Notes: generated by a model from the letters alone, not told the origin. Shown: positions 33,755-40,891, numbered from the stretch's first letter. The stretch is 64,000 nucleotides of DNA from Diadema setosum (GCF_964275005.1 NC_092705.1:13238385-13302384), one strand, 5' to 3'. Made by a program: numbers and translations.

Positions 33755-35675
33755 TGGCCGAAATAAATAGAAATATATAAATCCATTTTGAATTACGTGT
33801 TTGATAGGGCCATCAAAAGATATCCTTCTTTTTTTTTTTATTTGGTGGCCCGATATCAATTCTTTGTGGCCTCGGGCCACTCTTTATGTTGAGCCCTGCA
33901 TACCCCTCTTAGAAGAGTCTGCCTCTTTGAAAGTTTTCTTTCTTTAAACAGAAATAATTTCCCATACAATTCAAATGCTGGGAATCATCTTCGTCATACC
34001 ACTGTACGCAAAACAAGATTTTCATCTGAAGCGAGTTAACATTAATAAAAGATGGTCATGACGTTGATGAAGCACATTTTGGTTTTGATAGCATCCAAAT
34101 TGTTTGCAGGTGGGCAGTCCCTGCCTTCACTGGTGCATAATTTATTGTGCCACGTCTGGCTGGACGTGCAAAGTTGATCAGTTACCATGGAAATGGTAAC
34201 TGGCGTGCCTTGTAAACACTCTCGTATGCAGTCGTATTTCAGGCATCATTACATCCAATCTCGGACACCTGCAGGCAATGTGTTTGGATGATGTATGCTT
34301 TTGAGCACAAATAAGGGACACATGCACACAGACATAGATAGGTAGACATACAGACACGCACACACCCACATATAGACAGGACAACACCTCACACTAACAC
34401 AAACACACACTCACACACACATACATACTCCATCTCTCTCTATCTCTCTCTCTATCTAACTTTTTTTTTCTTTTGTTCTCCCCATCTATCCACCTATTAA
34501 TCTCTGCCTGTCATTCATTTGTGTATCAAATCGATGTATGCGTAACCAAATGCGGAAATCAATACAATCTAATTTCAGTCTCATTGACACTGACCGTTTG
34601 TGTTTCTTTGCTGTGGGGTTTTTTTCAGGAACTTTAGACACATTTCTATGGACACCTTTCTTTTCAGAAGATTTAAAACAAAAGAAAAACAAAACAGAAA
34701 AGGGTCTCCTGCCTTTAGCATAGCTCTCAATTAACACTGTGAACAGCAAAACCTAGCACTTGGTTTGGTAGTAAAGTGGAACCAATTACTTGAAGATTCC
34801 AATCATATGTGAGTGTAATGTAGCTCAGTTTGCTTCCATGGAGTTTCAAGCATGTTTCTCATGCTTTTGGCTTTCCTTGTTACCACATATGACCGATATT
34901 TAAAAGTAATAATTATTTTCTTCCTTCAAATATATAATCTTTATGTCATGCTTACTGCATTGTTACAAGTAATTTTCCTTTTGAAATAAGAGAAATAACA
35001 GTTATTTAGCTGGAGAGGTTCAGTTTGTGACATATGGCCATGTTGCATAAGAAGATGAATCAAACATATGTCGGAAAAATCAAGCATAAGTCAGGTTTCA
35101 GCCAATTAAAACTGAGTATTCAGAGACTATGTTTGATTTTCTGACTTAAATGTTTGATTTCATCTATTATGCAACAGGGCCCAGGTCTACATCTATGGGA
35201 GTTCTATGAATTCCTTTTTAAATAGTAAGGGAAGGGACAAAATGAAGAGCTTGGTCACAGCATTTCTTTAGCAATTTAATGTGTTGTTTTTTTTTGGCAC
35301 GCATTAACTCGTTATATGCTCAGGCACACACAACTTGACATACCAAGCTGTTTATATCGGCATTCAGTAATTCATCCAAACTTGACCTAGGTATAGAGTT
35401 GGCAAGCCCACTCAGGTGTAGCAATGTGCATTGGTCCATCAAGAGGGATGTGGTGACACAATAGGAATTAGGAGGATTATCTAATGTCACTTCTCAGGTC
35501 AATATAATTTTCTAAATATTTGTAAAGCACAAGGGGTTAATGATCCAAGCTAGCTTACCATAGGTCGGGCATGAGAGGCGAACAGGTTGTTAGGTGTGGC
35601 ATTCTCTAAGGCTGCAGCCAGCTTGAAGAGAGCTGGCTGGGGGGAGGCTGCCGGGACCGCACCCTTGGCAGACAT
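1046..35675 (-). CDS. MINDY4B: MINDY-4B-like inactive deubiquitinase, 14 coding exons, 492 aa
   Basis: Coding exons in transcription order are 35675-35559, 33032-32934, 32791-32761, 27724-27585, 27507-27388, 16556-16456, 15272-15092, 13403-13338, 9339-9269, 7257-7113, 5740-5642, 4202-4022, 2122-2044 and 1094-1046. Every junction keeps phase and the total is 1,479 nt including TGA. The protein follows the MINDY-4 fold region in order: GIKRMIYGS near residue 130, AVQAQL near 178, LTRILWRAG near 224, FLYSLILSR near 296, INLILNG near 329, RRGIKKRAEIG near 361, SMLKTPVRPIWVL near 393, FYTGQP near 435 and DWNGTPPFY at the C terminus. Active MINDYs cleave K48-linked ubiquitin chains using a Cys in GGPCG and a His in a SHFS-type motif. 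Here the aligned residues are DKSRG (Arg173) and RGRYS (Arg410), so a non-catalytic ubiquitin-related role is inferred. It most resembles MINDY-4B, which is annotated inactive in vertebrates. Introns range from under 0.2 kb to about 11 kb. Confidence 0.88.
2044..2122 (-). CDS. MINDY4B: MINDY4B-like exon 13 (residues 451-477)
   Basis: The exon completes the LTID block and encodes SRIRLRDEKKKDDKVIPVVE then ECIKD. The block CIKDRW, split with the next exon, matches the CIRTKW motif near the MINDY-4 C terminus. The acceptor is GCCGCAG and the donor GTGAGT. Confidence 0.85.
3471..3931. repeat. Inverted-repeat element, TAACTCTTTATGTGCCA ends
   Basis: Left end TAACTCTTTATGTGCCA is matched in inverted orientation at the right end. 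The 461-bp interior has no coding potential. The right part (GTGCCACGTTCG and onward in reverse) is clearly related to a truncated copy at 28,208-28,345, so this is a dispersed non-autonomous family. Confidence 0.7.
4022..4202 (-). CDS. MINDY4B: MINDY4B-like exon 12, degenerate histidine motif (residues 391-451)
   Basis: The exon encodes IGSMLKTPVRPIWVLRLRGR, then YSLFFCCNLNLNRDWRSE and FYTGQPEEKEEARLTI. Active family members have a SHFS-type motif where this protein has RGRYS, so the catalytic His aligns with Arg410. The acceptor follows a polypyrimidine and (CCA)n stretch, and the donor is GTAGGT. Confidence 0.9.
4467..4884. repeat. Foldback element with reiterated CGAACGCTC word
   Basis: The two ends GGGTGCGTTCGAGCGCTC are inverted copies, and TTG flanks both sides. 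Inside, variants of GAACGCTCC, AAAGCGTACC and GGTACGGTACGG recur on both strands. No ORF of note is present. The element lies in an intron of the MINDY4B-like gene. Confidence 0.75.
5128..5302. repeat. MITE-like element, GTAAAAGTGGATATTTTC ends
   Basis: The 175-bp element has inverted ends of the type TACYGTAAAAGTGGA with internal CGCGAAAATTTCC words. A second full copy lies at 35,921-36,116, and a degraded copy in inverted orientation lies near 6,890-7,060. Confidence 0.75.
5341..5545 (+). pseudogene. LINE ORF2 C-terminal fragment
   Basis: The translation contains PRVKTKAGKCSFSFCGPKAW then NTLPKELCLSPS and a K-rich end. This resembles the conserved C-terminal tail of non-LTR reverse transcriptase proteins (FSF.GPK.WN.LP..L). 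Only the tail is present, as expected for a 5'-truncated LINE copy. It lies antisense inside an intron of the MINDY4B-like gene. Confidence 0.6.
5642..5740 (-). CDS. MINDY4B: MINDY4B-like exon 11 (residues 358-390)
   Basis: Thirty-three codons encode DVVRRGIKKRAEIGILVVDR followed by a Lys-rich tail ending KKVM. The block corresponds to LLRGIAARSDIGFLSLFE of MINDY-4. The acceptor is GTTGACAG and the donor GTAAGG, both in phase 0. The loop after VVDR is slightly longer than in MINDY-4. Confidence 0.82.
5781..5980. repeat. Foldback element of 200 bp
   Basis: ATATATTCAAATTAA at the left is inverted at the right, and AACTGATTGACAAATTGCCC recurs inverted inside. Nearly the whole element can fold on itself. 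A further copy of the inner word lies near 6,175-6,205. Confidence 0.7.
7113..7257 (-). CDS. MINDY4B: MINDY4B-like exon 10 (residues 309-357)
   Basis: After a split Gln codon the exon encodes LEDDLQGDVLLTADDQ, then SLSLINLILNGQATPYLFNG, ending SKPL. The LINLILNGQA block corresponds to LVNLLLTGKA in MINDY-4. The acceptor is CCGCTAG and the donor GTAAGT. Confidence 0.88.
8158..8750. repeat. CpG-rich foldback element, AGACCCCGT ends
   Basis: The ends AGACCCCGT and ACGGGGTCT are inverted. The interior repeats the unit CGTTTACAC followed by GGGCTCGGCCGCGG about four times, making an isolated CpG-dense block in AT-rich intron sequence. ORFs here are products of the repeat and are not called. Confidence 0.75.
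9269..9339 (-). CDS. MINDY4B: MINDY4B-like exon 9 (residues 286-309)
   Basis: The 71-nt exon encodes FENRDGGGALMFLYSLILSR then TLT, with two bases carried over. FLYSLILSRT is a strong family block. The acceptor is TTTTCCAG and the donor GTAAGT. It supplies exactly the phase 0-to-2 link needed between the neighbouring exons. Confidence 0.85.
10204..11653. repeat. 1.45-kb inverted-repeat element, TGTGACC ends, TA flanks
   Basis: About 36 bp at each end are inverted copies, including CGACAACGGTTTCAGGCA. TA dinucleotides at 10,202 and 11,654 fit a TA target duplication of the Tc1/mariner type. No transposase ORF was recognised, so it is non-autonomous. Confidence 0.75.
12441..12538. repeat. (TA)n microsatellite
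   Basis: A long TA run lies inside a MINDY4B-like intron. ORFs of alternating Tyr and Ile here are artefacts. Confidence 0.95.
13338..13403 (-). CDS. MINDY4B: MINDY4B-like exon 8 (residues 264-285)
   Basis: Twenty-two codons, IKVVECVTYERLRKVMEKRL then HM, run from phase 0 to 0 between TATCCAG and GTAAGT. The other two frames contain stops within the first few codons. This block matches the region just before the GxxLFLYSxxLSR helix of the family. Confidence 0.82.
13826..14211. repeat. TTAA-flanked element with 38-bp inverted ends
   Basis: The ends read TTAAAGGGACTGTACAGTA and continue into GGTTGAGGTGAGGATT, inverted on the right. TTAA on both sides is the target preference of piggyBac and Kolobok transposons. 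The 386 bp carry no gene. Confidence 0.8.
14695..14932. repeat. Inverted-repeat element with GGGCCAC words, copy 1
   Basis: The ends GGATATATCAGGGCT and AGCCCTGGATATATCC are inverted. Interior words such as GGTGGCCTGTTCAGGCCAC and TCCGGGCCACCGG recur. A related copy occurs at about 33,627-33,900. Confidence 0.65.
15092..15272 (-). CDS. MINDY4B: MINDY4B-like exon 7 (residues 203-263)
   Basis: The exon encodes VAARLKLSSERKQRRSF, then EALTRILWRAGQEKKAKVV and ends EHFIKT. The LTRILWRAG block matches the LADIVWRAG-type helix of MINDY-4 proteins. The acceptor is CTGCCAG and the donor GTAAGA. Codon use is more GC-rich than the flanking introns. Confidence 0.88.
15635..16326. repeat. 692-bp inverted-repeat element, TGTGACC ends, TA flanks
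   Basis: The left end TGTGACCGTACATCACAAAA and its continuation to AAAAAGTCGC are inverted at the right. TA flanks both sides. It shares the TGTGACC terminus and an AAGTCGC word with the 10.2-kb element but little else. Confidence 0.75.
16456..16556 (-). CDS. MINDY4B: MINDY4B-like exon 6, degenerate nucleophile motif (residues 170-203)
   Basis: The exon opens with DKSRGLMIAVQAQL. Active MINDY-4 proteins have GGPCG followed by a hydrophobic stretch and AVQ at this position, so the catalytic Cys aligns with Arg173 and the Gly-Gly-Pro lead-in is lost. The AVQ motif is kept. The acceptor is TATTAAAG after a CT microsatellite and the donor is GTGAGT. The intron before this exon is about 10.8 kb and contains the LTR retrotransposon. 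Confidence 0.85.
17421..17991. repeat. Foldback element, TTTTACACTTG ends, AAGCCCT flanks
   Basis: TTTTACACTTG on the left is inverted as CAAGTATAAAA on the right, and AAGCCCT lies directly outside both ends as a possible 7-bp target duplication. The interior repeats CCCGTACT and TTTTACACTCG words and ends with a C-run. Confidence 0.7.
19495..19660. repeat. Short foldback repeat, CAGTGGCGGATCC type
   Basis: The ends (GGGTGGAGCCAGG and CCTGGATCCGCCACTG) are imperfect inverted copies. A centre hairpin pairs TCTTTATTTCTT with AAGAAATAAAGA. The same GTGGCGGATCC word starts the repeat block at about 49,590. Confidence 0.65.
20052..21194 (-). repeat. 3' LTR of the gypsy-type element
   Basis: This is the partner of the LTR at 24,814, offset by exactly 4,762 bp with no difference seen on reading. 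TATATAAG is at 20,734-20,741 and AATAAA at 20,117-20,122, read on the minus strand. Confidence 0.9.
21195..21523 (-). other. Short noncoding internal tail and polypurine tract
   Basis: About 330 bp separate the polyprotein stop from the 3' LTR. No reverse transcriptase sequence is visible. The last bases before the LTR on the minus strand are ATGGGGGATGG, suitable as a polypurine tract. Confidence 0.6.
21524..24709 (-). CDS. Gag-protease-integrase polyprotein of the LTR element
   Basis: The 1,061-codon ORF is intact; translation probably starts at the Met at 24,658 (MDVQAF). In order it shows a SAP-like helix pair (about residues 30-65), a Glu/Lys-rich coiled coil (88-150), a SCAN-like Gag core (160-335), a CCHC zinc knuckle (C383, C386, H391, C396), an aspartic protease with DTGAS (D473), an integrase zinc site (H713, H720, C750, C753) and an rve catalytic core with D784, D843 and E879, the last pair spaced 35 apart. 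A GPY/F-like tail (FSGPYCVKKKL) follows near 1015 and the ORF stops after CHVNLLKECYD. There is no RT or RNase H between protease and integrase or after integrase. The gene order fits Gmr1-like gypsy elements, in which integrase precedes RT, here with the RT part missing. Confidence 0.9.
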   Translation of the reverse strand: MFNCTLCVIHVTMSISTMDVQAFVQRTDLSLKDLQRLRKCDLTAIAQHWNVDVPQGVRKAEILDLVAGHMELKEEIDTPDQAQISDQTRLELARLEMEKEKMRLEREREKEQKELEMKKLEMEQKKFEMEQKKFEVEQQVKLREMEMAHAQTVGNHERAPPEFDLAKNIRLVPKFEENRVDAYFVSFEKVANSLNWPQEFWPLLLQSVFVGKAADVYSSLSKEQSRDYATVKKAVLNAYELVPEAYRHKFRNSYRKPGQTHVEFAREKEMTFDRWYRSLKVDQDFDNLREVVLLEEFKKSVAFSVRLHLEDHKVTSLHKAAFMADEYELTHRHENRPPFRNFSGNKRDKNQSSNQQNAGSGMLSAPQPQSDKGSSTSANVIRCFHCHKKGHIKSQCWKLQNGATKEVGFVMSKSVLPENSVPFSETQAIESRSPKFKDRLKQVDESCRSFLFDGEVTPCTSGEAGKPVVILRDTGASQSLMVDGGMTFPPDSAVNAKVLIQTVDGSYMSVPLYRVDLKCDLVSGPVTVGVVPELPMAGIDFLLGNDLAGDKVVASPVVSDKPVVVAETEQLQEEFPGIFPDCVVTRSQARRAVQDDADSVDVEENSGVWLAETFFKDLNDGVAVLGSEANSDGLFSKSSLVEAQQADSELKGLSQTACSEAEAEKVPECYYVKDGILMRKWRPPHRPADEDWTVVRQVVVPPCYRGEILRIAHELPVGGHLGVRKTKDRIMRHFYWPGLNVDVAEFCKTCHTCQVAGKPQHSVKPAPLIPIPAFEEPFSRVLVDCVGPLPRTRSGHKYLLTIMDMSTRFPEAIPLRNITAKTVVDALVQFFTRYGLPKEVQSDQGSNFMSGIFQEVMYRLGVKQLKSSAYHPQSQGALERYHQTLKTMIRAFCEEYPEDWDKGIPFLLFATRDSPNESTGFSPFELVYGHEVRGPLKLIKEKFMTEDDEVHLLDYVSKFRERLSKACEVAREHLKVSQDSMKRKADKNAKARTFKPGDKVFVLLPIQGEPLKAKFSGPYCVKKKLNDVNYVLSTPDRCKEQRMCHVNLLKECYDRKSVGVT
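24790..24813 (-). promoter_or_regulatory. Primer-binding-site-like stretch
   Basis: Read on the minus strand the first internal bases are AAAT followed by TGGAGGCTTGTGTCCG. A PBS normally begins with TGG opposite tRNA CCA. The matching tRNA is not identified, so the assignment is tentative. Confidence 0.4.
24814..25956 (-). repeat. 5' LTR of the gypsy-type element
   Basis: A TATATAAG box at 25,496-25,503 lies about 450 bp into the LTR and an AATAAA lies at 24,879-24,884, both read on the minus strand. This places U3, a long R and a short U5 in the normal order. Confidence 0.9.
26430..26482. repeat. (GT)n and (CTGT)n microsatellite
   Basis: A GT run passes directly into CTGT units. Confidence 0.9.
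26867..27179. repeat. Possible TTAACCCTT-ended inverted-repeat element
   Basis: TTAACCCTT near 26,869 is inverted as AAGGGTTAA near 27,173. The ends are short and the interior shows only weak pairing, so this is a low-confidence call. Confidence 0.35.
27388..27507 (-). CDS. MINDY4B: MINDY4B-like exon 5 (residues 130-169)
   Basis: Forty codons run in phase 0 to 0 between CTTGCAG and GTGAGT. The product begins GIKRMIYGSRMF and ends FPYGLLMPK. In MINDY-4 proteins this segment leads directly into the catalytic GGPCG motif, so the next exon should open with the nucleophile motif. Confidence 0.88.
27585..27724 (-). CDS. MINDY4B: MINDY4B-like exon 4 (residues 83-129)
   Basis: A TTTTTATTGTAG acceptor opens an exon encoding SCRGPFLGSGQE and then DEFDLSTWQDNGDIFYLKF, ending at CAA before a weak GTCAGG donor. 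That donor, with C at +3, is unusual, but it is the only one that leaves phase 0 as the next exon requires. The short intron of 77 nt to exon 5 fits a real exon pair. Confidence 0.7.
28208..28345. repeat. Truncated copy of the TTTATGTGCCA element
   Basis: The words CCCTTTATGTGCCACATTCGC and CCCAAACCGGTCGATAAAT match the inverted right half of the element at 3,471-3,931. Only one end is present, and it abuts the 21-bp palindrome at 28,346. Confidence 0.6.
29028..29110 (-). pseudogene. tRNA-Leu(CAG)-like SINE head or tRNA pseudogene
   Basis: The minus strand has an A box TGGCCGAGTGG, a B box GGTTCGAACCC, an anticodon loop CTCAGAG with CAG, and a long class II variable region. The acceptor arms do not pair and the T-stem has a mismatch, so it is not a working tRNA gene. 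Confidence 0.6.
30436..30523 (-). pseudogene. tRNA-like SINE head, degraded
   Basis: Minus-strand sequence shows GTGTGGC, TTAGCGCGCTG and GTTCGAGACC in the spacing of pol III A and B boxes. It ends the first member of the approximately 600-bp repeat pair. Confidence 0.5.
30566..30601. repeat. (TA)n microsatellite
   Basis: A pure TA run lies between the two members of the SINE-like pair. Confidence 0.9.
31124..31208 (-). pseudogene. tRNA-like SINE head with perfect B box
   Basis: The minus strand carries GTGGCATAATCGGTTAGCGC and a consensus B box GGTTCGACTCC. TTCATAA could be a CAT anticodon loop, but the anticodon stem has an extra base and the acceptor ends do not pair. It ends the second member of the approximately 600-bp pair. 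Confidence 0.55.
32761..32791 (-). CDS. MINDY4B: MINDY4B-like exon 3, 31-nt microexon (residues 73-83)
   Basis: This 31-nt exon encodes QAALHVARNA plus one base of the next codon. It was located because the flanking exons need a phase 0-to-1 connector. The acceptor is TTCAGTCAG and the donor is GTGAAG. A second AG four bases upstream is possible but would break the frame. With the exon included the whole gene stays open, which is the main support. Confidence 0.6.
32934..33032 (-). CDS. MINDY4B: MINDY4B-like exon 2 (residues 40-72)
   Basis: Thirty-three codons lie between a CTATACAG acceptor and a GTAAGT donor, in phase 0 to 0. The segment TSKEEFKVTRTKEQ is followed by a Glu-rich stretch. This part lies N-terminal to the conserved catalytic-type domain and shows low sequence complexity. 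Confidence 0.75.
33627..33900. repeat. GGGCCAC-type element, copy 2, with long A-run
   Basis: CTGGCGGCTCATTTGGGCCAC, TTTAATCTGAAATGTTGGTG and CCTCGGGCCACTC match the element at 14,695-14,932. It is expanded by a 38-base A-run at about 33,713-33,751. Confidence 0.6.
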
Positions 35676-35774
35676 TCTGATGGACCCTGGGTCCTGCCCC
35701 CACCCTCAGTAGATGTCAATACCTCTTTTTGTTCTAATGGCTCCTCCCAACACCCCAAGACTGGATGACTCCAC
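35559..35774 (-). CDS. MINDY4B: MINDY4B-like exon 1 (5'UTR part and residues 1-39)
   Basis: Translation starts at 35675 with MSAKGAVPAASP and runs to the GTAAGC donor after 35559, in phase 0. Upstream of the ATG, a long pyrimidine tract followed by TTTTTTAG ends at 35775. This marks a splice acceptor, so about 99 nt of 5'UTR belong to this exon and a noncoding exon must lie further upstream. The encoded segment is Ala-rich and has no recognised domain. The start is the first ATG of this frame in the exon, and alternatives in the UTR part are not in frame. Confidence 0.75.
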
Positions 35775-35920
35775 CTAAAAAAGAAAAGAAAAAAAAAAAG
35801 AAAAAAGGATCAGTTGGCTCTGTCAACAAAATGAAGATTGTTTGACTCCTCCCACAAGCAAGGATTGGTTTTTAATCTGCAACAGCAACAAGTACAGCAG
35901 ATGAAAGAATGAAGTACCTG

Positions 35921-36116
35921 TACTGTAAAAGTGGATATTTTTGCACGACTAATTTTTCACGCTCGGCGGGCTAAAAAGAGTTTGGCATGTTTTTAATTCC
36001 GCAGAATCAAGTCATCAACTGCTAGAACTTATGGCAAACAAAAATATTCGCAAGCTTTTATTTTGGCGCTAGTTTTGGGTTGTGCGAAATGCGCGAAAAT
36101 TTCCACTTTTACAGTA
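35921..36116. repeat. MITE-like element, GTAAAAGTGGATATTTTT ends
   Basis: This is the second full copy of the family at 5,128-5,302, with ends TACTGTAAAAGTGGATAT and its inverse. It lies upstream of MINDY4B-like exon 1. Confidence 0.75.
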
Positions 36117-37429
36117 ATGTCTTCACACTAGCAGAAGCATGACAGCGGCTGCAAATCAGATAATGTTCAATCATTGTGTTTTTTATGGAAAAAGATGGGG
36201 AAAGCAAGGGAAACATAACAAAAAGCATTATTTCACTCTGAAAAAAACAACAACACATCATAAGTAAATGAACTAGCCTATGGTAGCAGAACTGATCACC
36301 TAGTCTGATTGCAATTGCAAGGTATGCCATTATGAACCACTTCAGCATGACTTGGTGTGCCAAGAACATTGTGCATAATTTACTACCTTGGCAAGAATGA
36401 AAAGAACTAATACTACTACAGTTGTACTACTATCACTTTAACTGTTCATACAATATAGATACCGTACTACTCCAACAATTCATACTAATTCTGTAGCCCC
36501 TACTATCATCACTACCACTACACTGCTACTACCGGAACAAATAATACACAATAATTCCTTGGTGTGCACGTAAAGAGAAAGAAACAGATAGAGCAATGTA
36601 GTATCGAAACCTCCATATATCATGACACAAATTTGAAATGTGTCCATGAGTTCCAATGGGGAGAAAAATAGGCGGCTTTGGTATTCAGGCATCTCTAAAG
36701 GACAACTGGTAGTCACAACATTAATGTGACCATGGCATTTCCACCTGTAATCTTAATGTAATCCTCCTATAATTGTTTCACCCTCTATACCCTGACAGAG
36801 GTCTCATCAAGGTCAATACCAACATACAGCCCGACCTCTATTACCCAGCTAGATGTCGCGACTGGCGCCCGCTCATATGAGCAATCTGACTGGATATGGG
36901 AGAAACGATGTTTATGTGCATTTACATGTGATAGCTGCCGACCCAGTGGTAGCTAAGTAGGTAGCGTGCACCACAACTGTTGTGTAGTCTATGCTATATA
37001 CACATAGCCTACTGTGCTTTAAATTATAGTTGTTGGTTTTTTGTTACAGAAATGGAAACATTTCAATGTAAAATTCAGAACATAATTTTGTCGGGAATAG
37101 TCACAGGTAGATCTTGTGAGTTTCTAGGAGTTTTAATTGAGTTTGAAATCACTTTTTTTCCCTGTCTTCAAGGCGTGAATGCATCCGGATGATATAAGAA
37201 TTCCAAACAGTAAAGAGAATGCCAGATAATTGAGGTCGGACTATATCTGGTTTGGCAGAAAGGGCACTATGGTAGCCATTAACAGATAAGCTAATGACAT
37301 TTTGATAAATGGAACAATACTTCTTGGGTTTGAGGGGTTTTTTTGTCCATTCATAACTATGGACAACAATGAGGGAATTTGAAAACACATAGACCAATCA
37401 GCAACCTTTTGAGCAAATCTAAATAGATG
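36117..37429. other. Intergenic or upstream intron sequence, no gene seen
   Basis: Nothing beyond short AT-rich stretches is recognised. If the MINDY4B-like 5' leader lies in the duplicated unit, this is its first intron. Confidence 0.4.
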
Positions 37430-40400
37430 GGCCACATTCACAGAGCCATTGTGCTTACACCTAGTTTCCCCAAGCAATTATTCTACTGTATATTACCAGT
37501 GCTGTCACTATTAAGCATTTCAAATTTCCATCAAGTGGGTTTCCTCTATAGGCAGAGATATCTAATCATGAAATTAACTGCATATCTGTGCGCTCATTGT
37601 CGTCATAGCATCACGAAAGCTTGCTGAGGTCGTGCATCCATTTCCACGACGCCCATCAATCTACCCTCGTTGAATGGACACAAAACCTGGTTAAACTTTC
37701 ACGGCCGGGGCAATTCTGCAAATTGAATTCGCCTGGCGACGGTATGACCGCAACAATTCAAACACCACTTTTTAATTTCTTGCCATCTGGGAATTAGAGT
37801 AATTGCATGATACTTGTCAACCTCACTTTTGTGTGTCTGTCTCTTTTTATTTTTCATTCTCTTTCTATATTACTGTACAGACTTTCTCTCCCTCCATCTT
37901 TCTCTCTATCTCTCTGTTCATCTATCTATCTGCAGACCTGAGTAATTTTCATTACTTATTTTCCTTGTTTGCTACTTGTGTGCTCTCTACTCCAATTTCT
38001 CTTATTCAAATCAGATTCACTTTGATGTATTTTTTATTACAACATCTATCTAAACACAACTTTATATAATTATCTCTCTCTGATTCTGTCCTTTAATTTC
38101 TTAACCTTCTTGTCTCATTCATAATATGTTCTCTTCAGGTGTACGTCCATGTTAGGATGCTCATCATTCTATCTTCAAATTATTAATCAGGAAAATAGAT
38201 AGCTCACAAAGATCATGTGGCAGTAGATGCTGAATTTTTAAATTTCATCTCATTACTGGTATTTCATTTTTTTTTTATCCATAAAACTCTTGCACTTACA
38301 TTTTTTCTTTAATGTCCAATCTGTGCCTTACACTCCCAACCCAGGTGAAATGTACTTTGACTATGGAATAGTTCATGTCATTGGCATTTGATGATAATTT
38401 CACATTTATTTGTTGATAATTTCACATTTATTCGTTGATAATCATGAAATATATCTTTTGAAATACATAAAACTTTCCATCTTTTTATGAAAATGGAGAG
38501 ATATATTAATACTAGCTGAATGTGATGCACAGTTGACAAAGACATGCATAATGTTTTCTGCACCTATAAAATGCAGGCAAAAAAAAAAAACAAAACAGTG
38601 AAAACATGGACAACAATAAGTCCTATCTACTGTATATGCATGCTTATACAGCAATATATATAGCTGCAGAATAAAAATAGAATATATGACAGATATCTTG
38701 GTTGAATTTGAAAAATATATACATACATGTGTGAAAACATGTTTGAGTGTGTACGTGCATGTTTGTGTGTGTTTGGTTGTGAGTGTGCAGGCATAAGACA
38801 ACGACAAGGCTATGTAAACCTTCTCTTTGTTTGGGGAAATAACAGTGTATTGATCCAACAGATTTGTCCTCAGTCTTTGATACCTTGTAAGTAAGTGACA
38901 TAATTTTGTGCATGTTGAATGGGAACAGTAGACTAAACACATCATGTCACTTCTGTAAATATGTCTAATACTAGGACATTCCGGTGAACACTCACTGCTC
39001 TTTTATGCAATGGAAATCTAAGTCTGAGATTTCGGTATCCCAAGAGACGGAAATATGCAAGTCATCATAGGCCAAAAGGAAAGACGGGGGAAAAACACTG
39101 CAGTTTATAACACACACACCAAACAGCAGTTCAATCATCAAACAGAAGCTTATTGGTGGCTCTGTGTGTTAACAAACAATGGCCGCCCTCAAAGAGATTC
39201 CTCAAAAGGGATCACCGGGTATTGATTACTTCTCTGCACACAACAGTCAGTCCATTGTGGGAGCAGCTACATCAAGGAATCTTTGACACACTAGACTATG
39301 GTTGACAAAGAAAACTTTGGTGAGAAAATTGCTATAACTGCTGCACAATGGCTGGGTAGCTCCATTTGAACTCTAACTGCAGGAACTAGACATAATGTAA
39401 GCCCTCATTTTTCTTTTACTGTACAACAGATATGTGGGAACTTTGAGCTGATCTGTTTTGATCATATACAATGCCTACAACTTTATATCCCAGCAGTTGA
39501 GTTTGTTTGCTGTAGCTGGAAGAAGAAAATGAAATCTGTCCTATTGCTATAACATGATGATAACATCTCTTTTACGGTGAGTGTCTCCTACAAACAAAAG
39601 TGAAAAATGTCATCACATATTGAGATAATCCATTTCGTGCATTGTACAAGACATTATTTCTGTCTTTTGAAGCACCCACATAAAATGCCTTAGAAAATGT
39701 ATGCCAAAAAAACATACATTTACAACAAATTTAAATGTTAGAACCTCACTCATATATTGCATGACTTTTTATCATAAATGGTACATGTAGATGAGTACTG
39801 GTATGCAAAGTTGTGCTGTAACATAGCCTAATTATTGTTCTTTTTTCCTAGCAATATGAATGTTAGGAAAAGATTCCAACTTCTTACATTGACAAAACAA
39901 TAAAGACTCGGGGGGGGGGGGGGTATCAACTTTGATACATAAGTGGAAAATGGGAGATCTTACCAATTTTTTTTTTAAGCTCATGTTATTTTTAAAGTAA
40001 ATCAACAAAATCATGTGGACTGTTCGTGCAAACGATACCTCTCTCTTCCAAAGAATTTTCTTTTTCTGCAGTCTTATGATATCTGGAATCTTTCTGATAT
40101 GAGTGGTTAATAAGGACTTTATCCTTCCCTTTCTTAAGAAATATGTTACACTCACATGCTGTATTTTACTGTATTCAGCATCATTCTGGGTTTTTTTCCT
40201 GGCACACAGTACATGAAAGATGACCTGAATTATTGTACAACTTGTGCAAATATCACTGAAAGAATAAAAGAGATGGAGGGATTAACAGAATTGTACATAT
40301 GAACAAAAAAAAAAGGAAATGGAAAAAAGTATAGGAAAATAAGGGCTATTTTAATCATAACTTCCAAGATTATTCCTTGGAAAGGTTTTAGTATGTTCAG

Positions 40401-40835
40401 ATCTGAAAGTGGGCTAACTCTAGATTTTGAAAAATGTCACTTATTCCTTTTTGCAATCAAACTCCAGGCAACGCAAACGTCTGCTTAGCAGGTAATCATA
40501 TTATTTAGTTTATTTATGATATATGTTTGATAATTTTTATTGTATGATATGTTTGTATGCTATATTATTTATATACTCACTATACACTCATTTCCAGTTA
40601 TACATTGTTGAATGTGTTGCAAAGTGCCAAAAAATATTGCCAAGTATGTCATGTAACTATTAACTCATGCTCAACTTATATTTAATATATTGTGTATATG
40701 ACTTCAGATTTGTTATGCTCAAAAACATATATTTCGTTTCACAAACAGACATTAAAGCTGAGGAAGACCACGGTCGAAAGCTTCACATCTCTGCCGGTTT
40801 CATGCGACATCTTCTGTTATCTACATTGTCTCAAC

Positions 40836-40840
<5 letters not shown>

Positions 40841-40888
<48 letters not shown>
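40841..40888. repeat. (TA)n-(GA)n microsatellite (duplicated at 46,538)
   Basis: A TA run passes into a GA run, and both copies of the tandem duplication carry it. It follows a retroelement-like word GAAGACCACGGTCGAAAGC. Confidence 0.85.

Positions 40889-40891
<3 letters not shown>

Noticed and set aside
38442..38945. 167-codon ORF present identically in both tandem copies (also 44,140-44,643)
   Set aside because: Its repetition reflects only the recent duplication. The content is low-complexity AT-rich sequence with no recognised motif.
40700..40830. Complete hammerhead ribozyme
   Set aside because: The CUGAGGA/stem II/GAAA core is present but stem I could not be formed and stem III would have only about three pairs.
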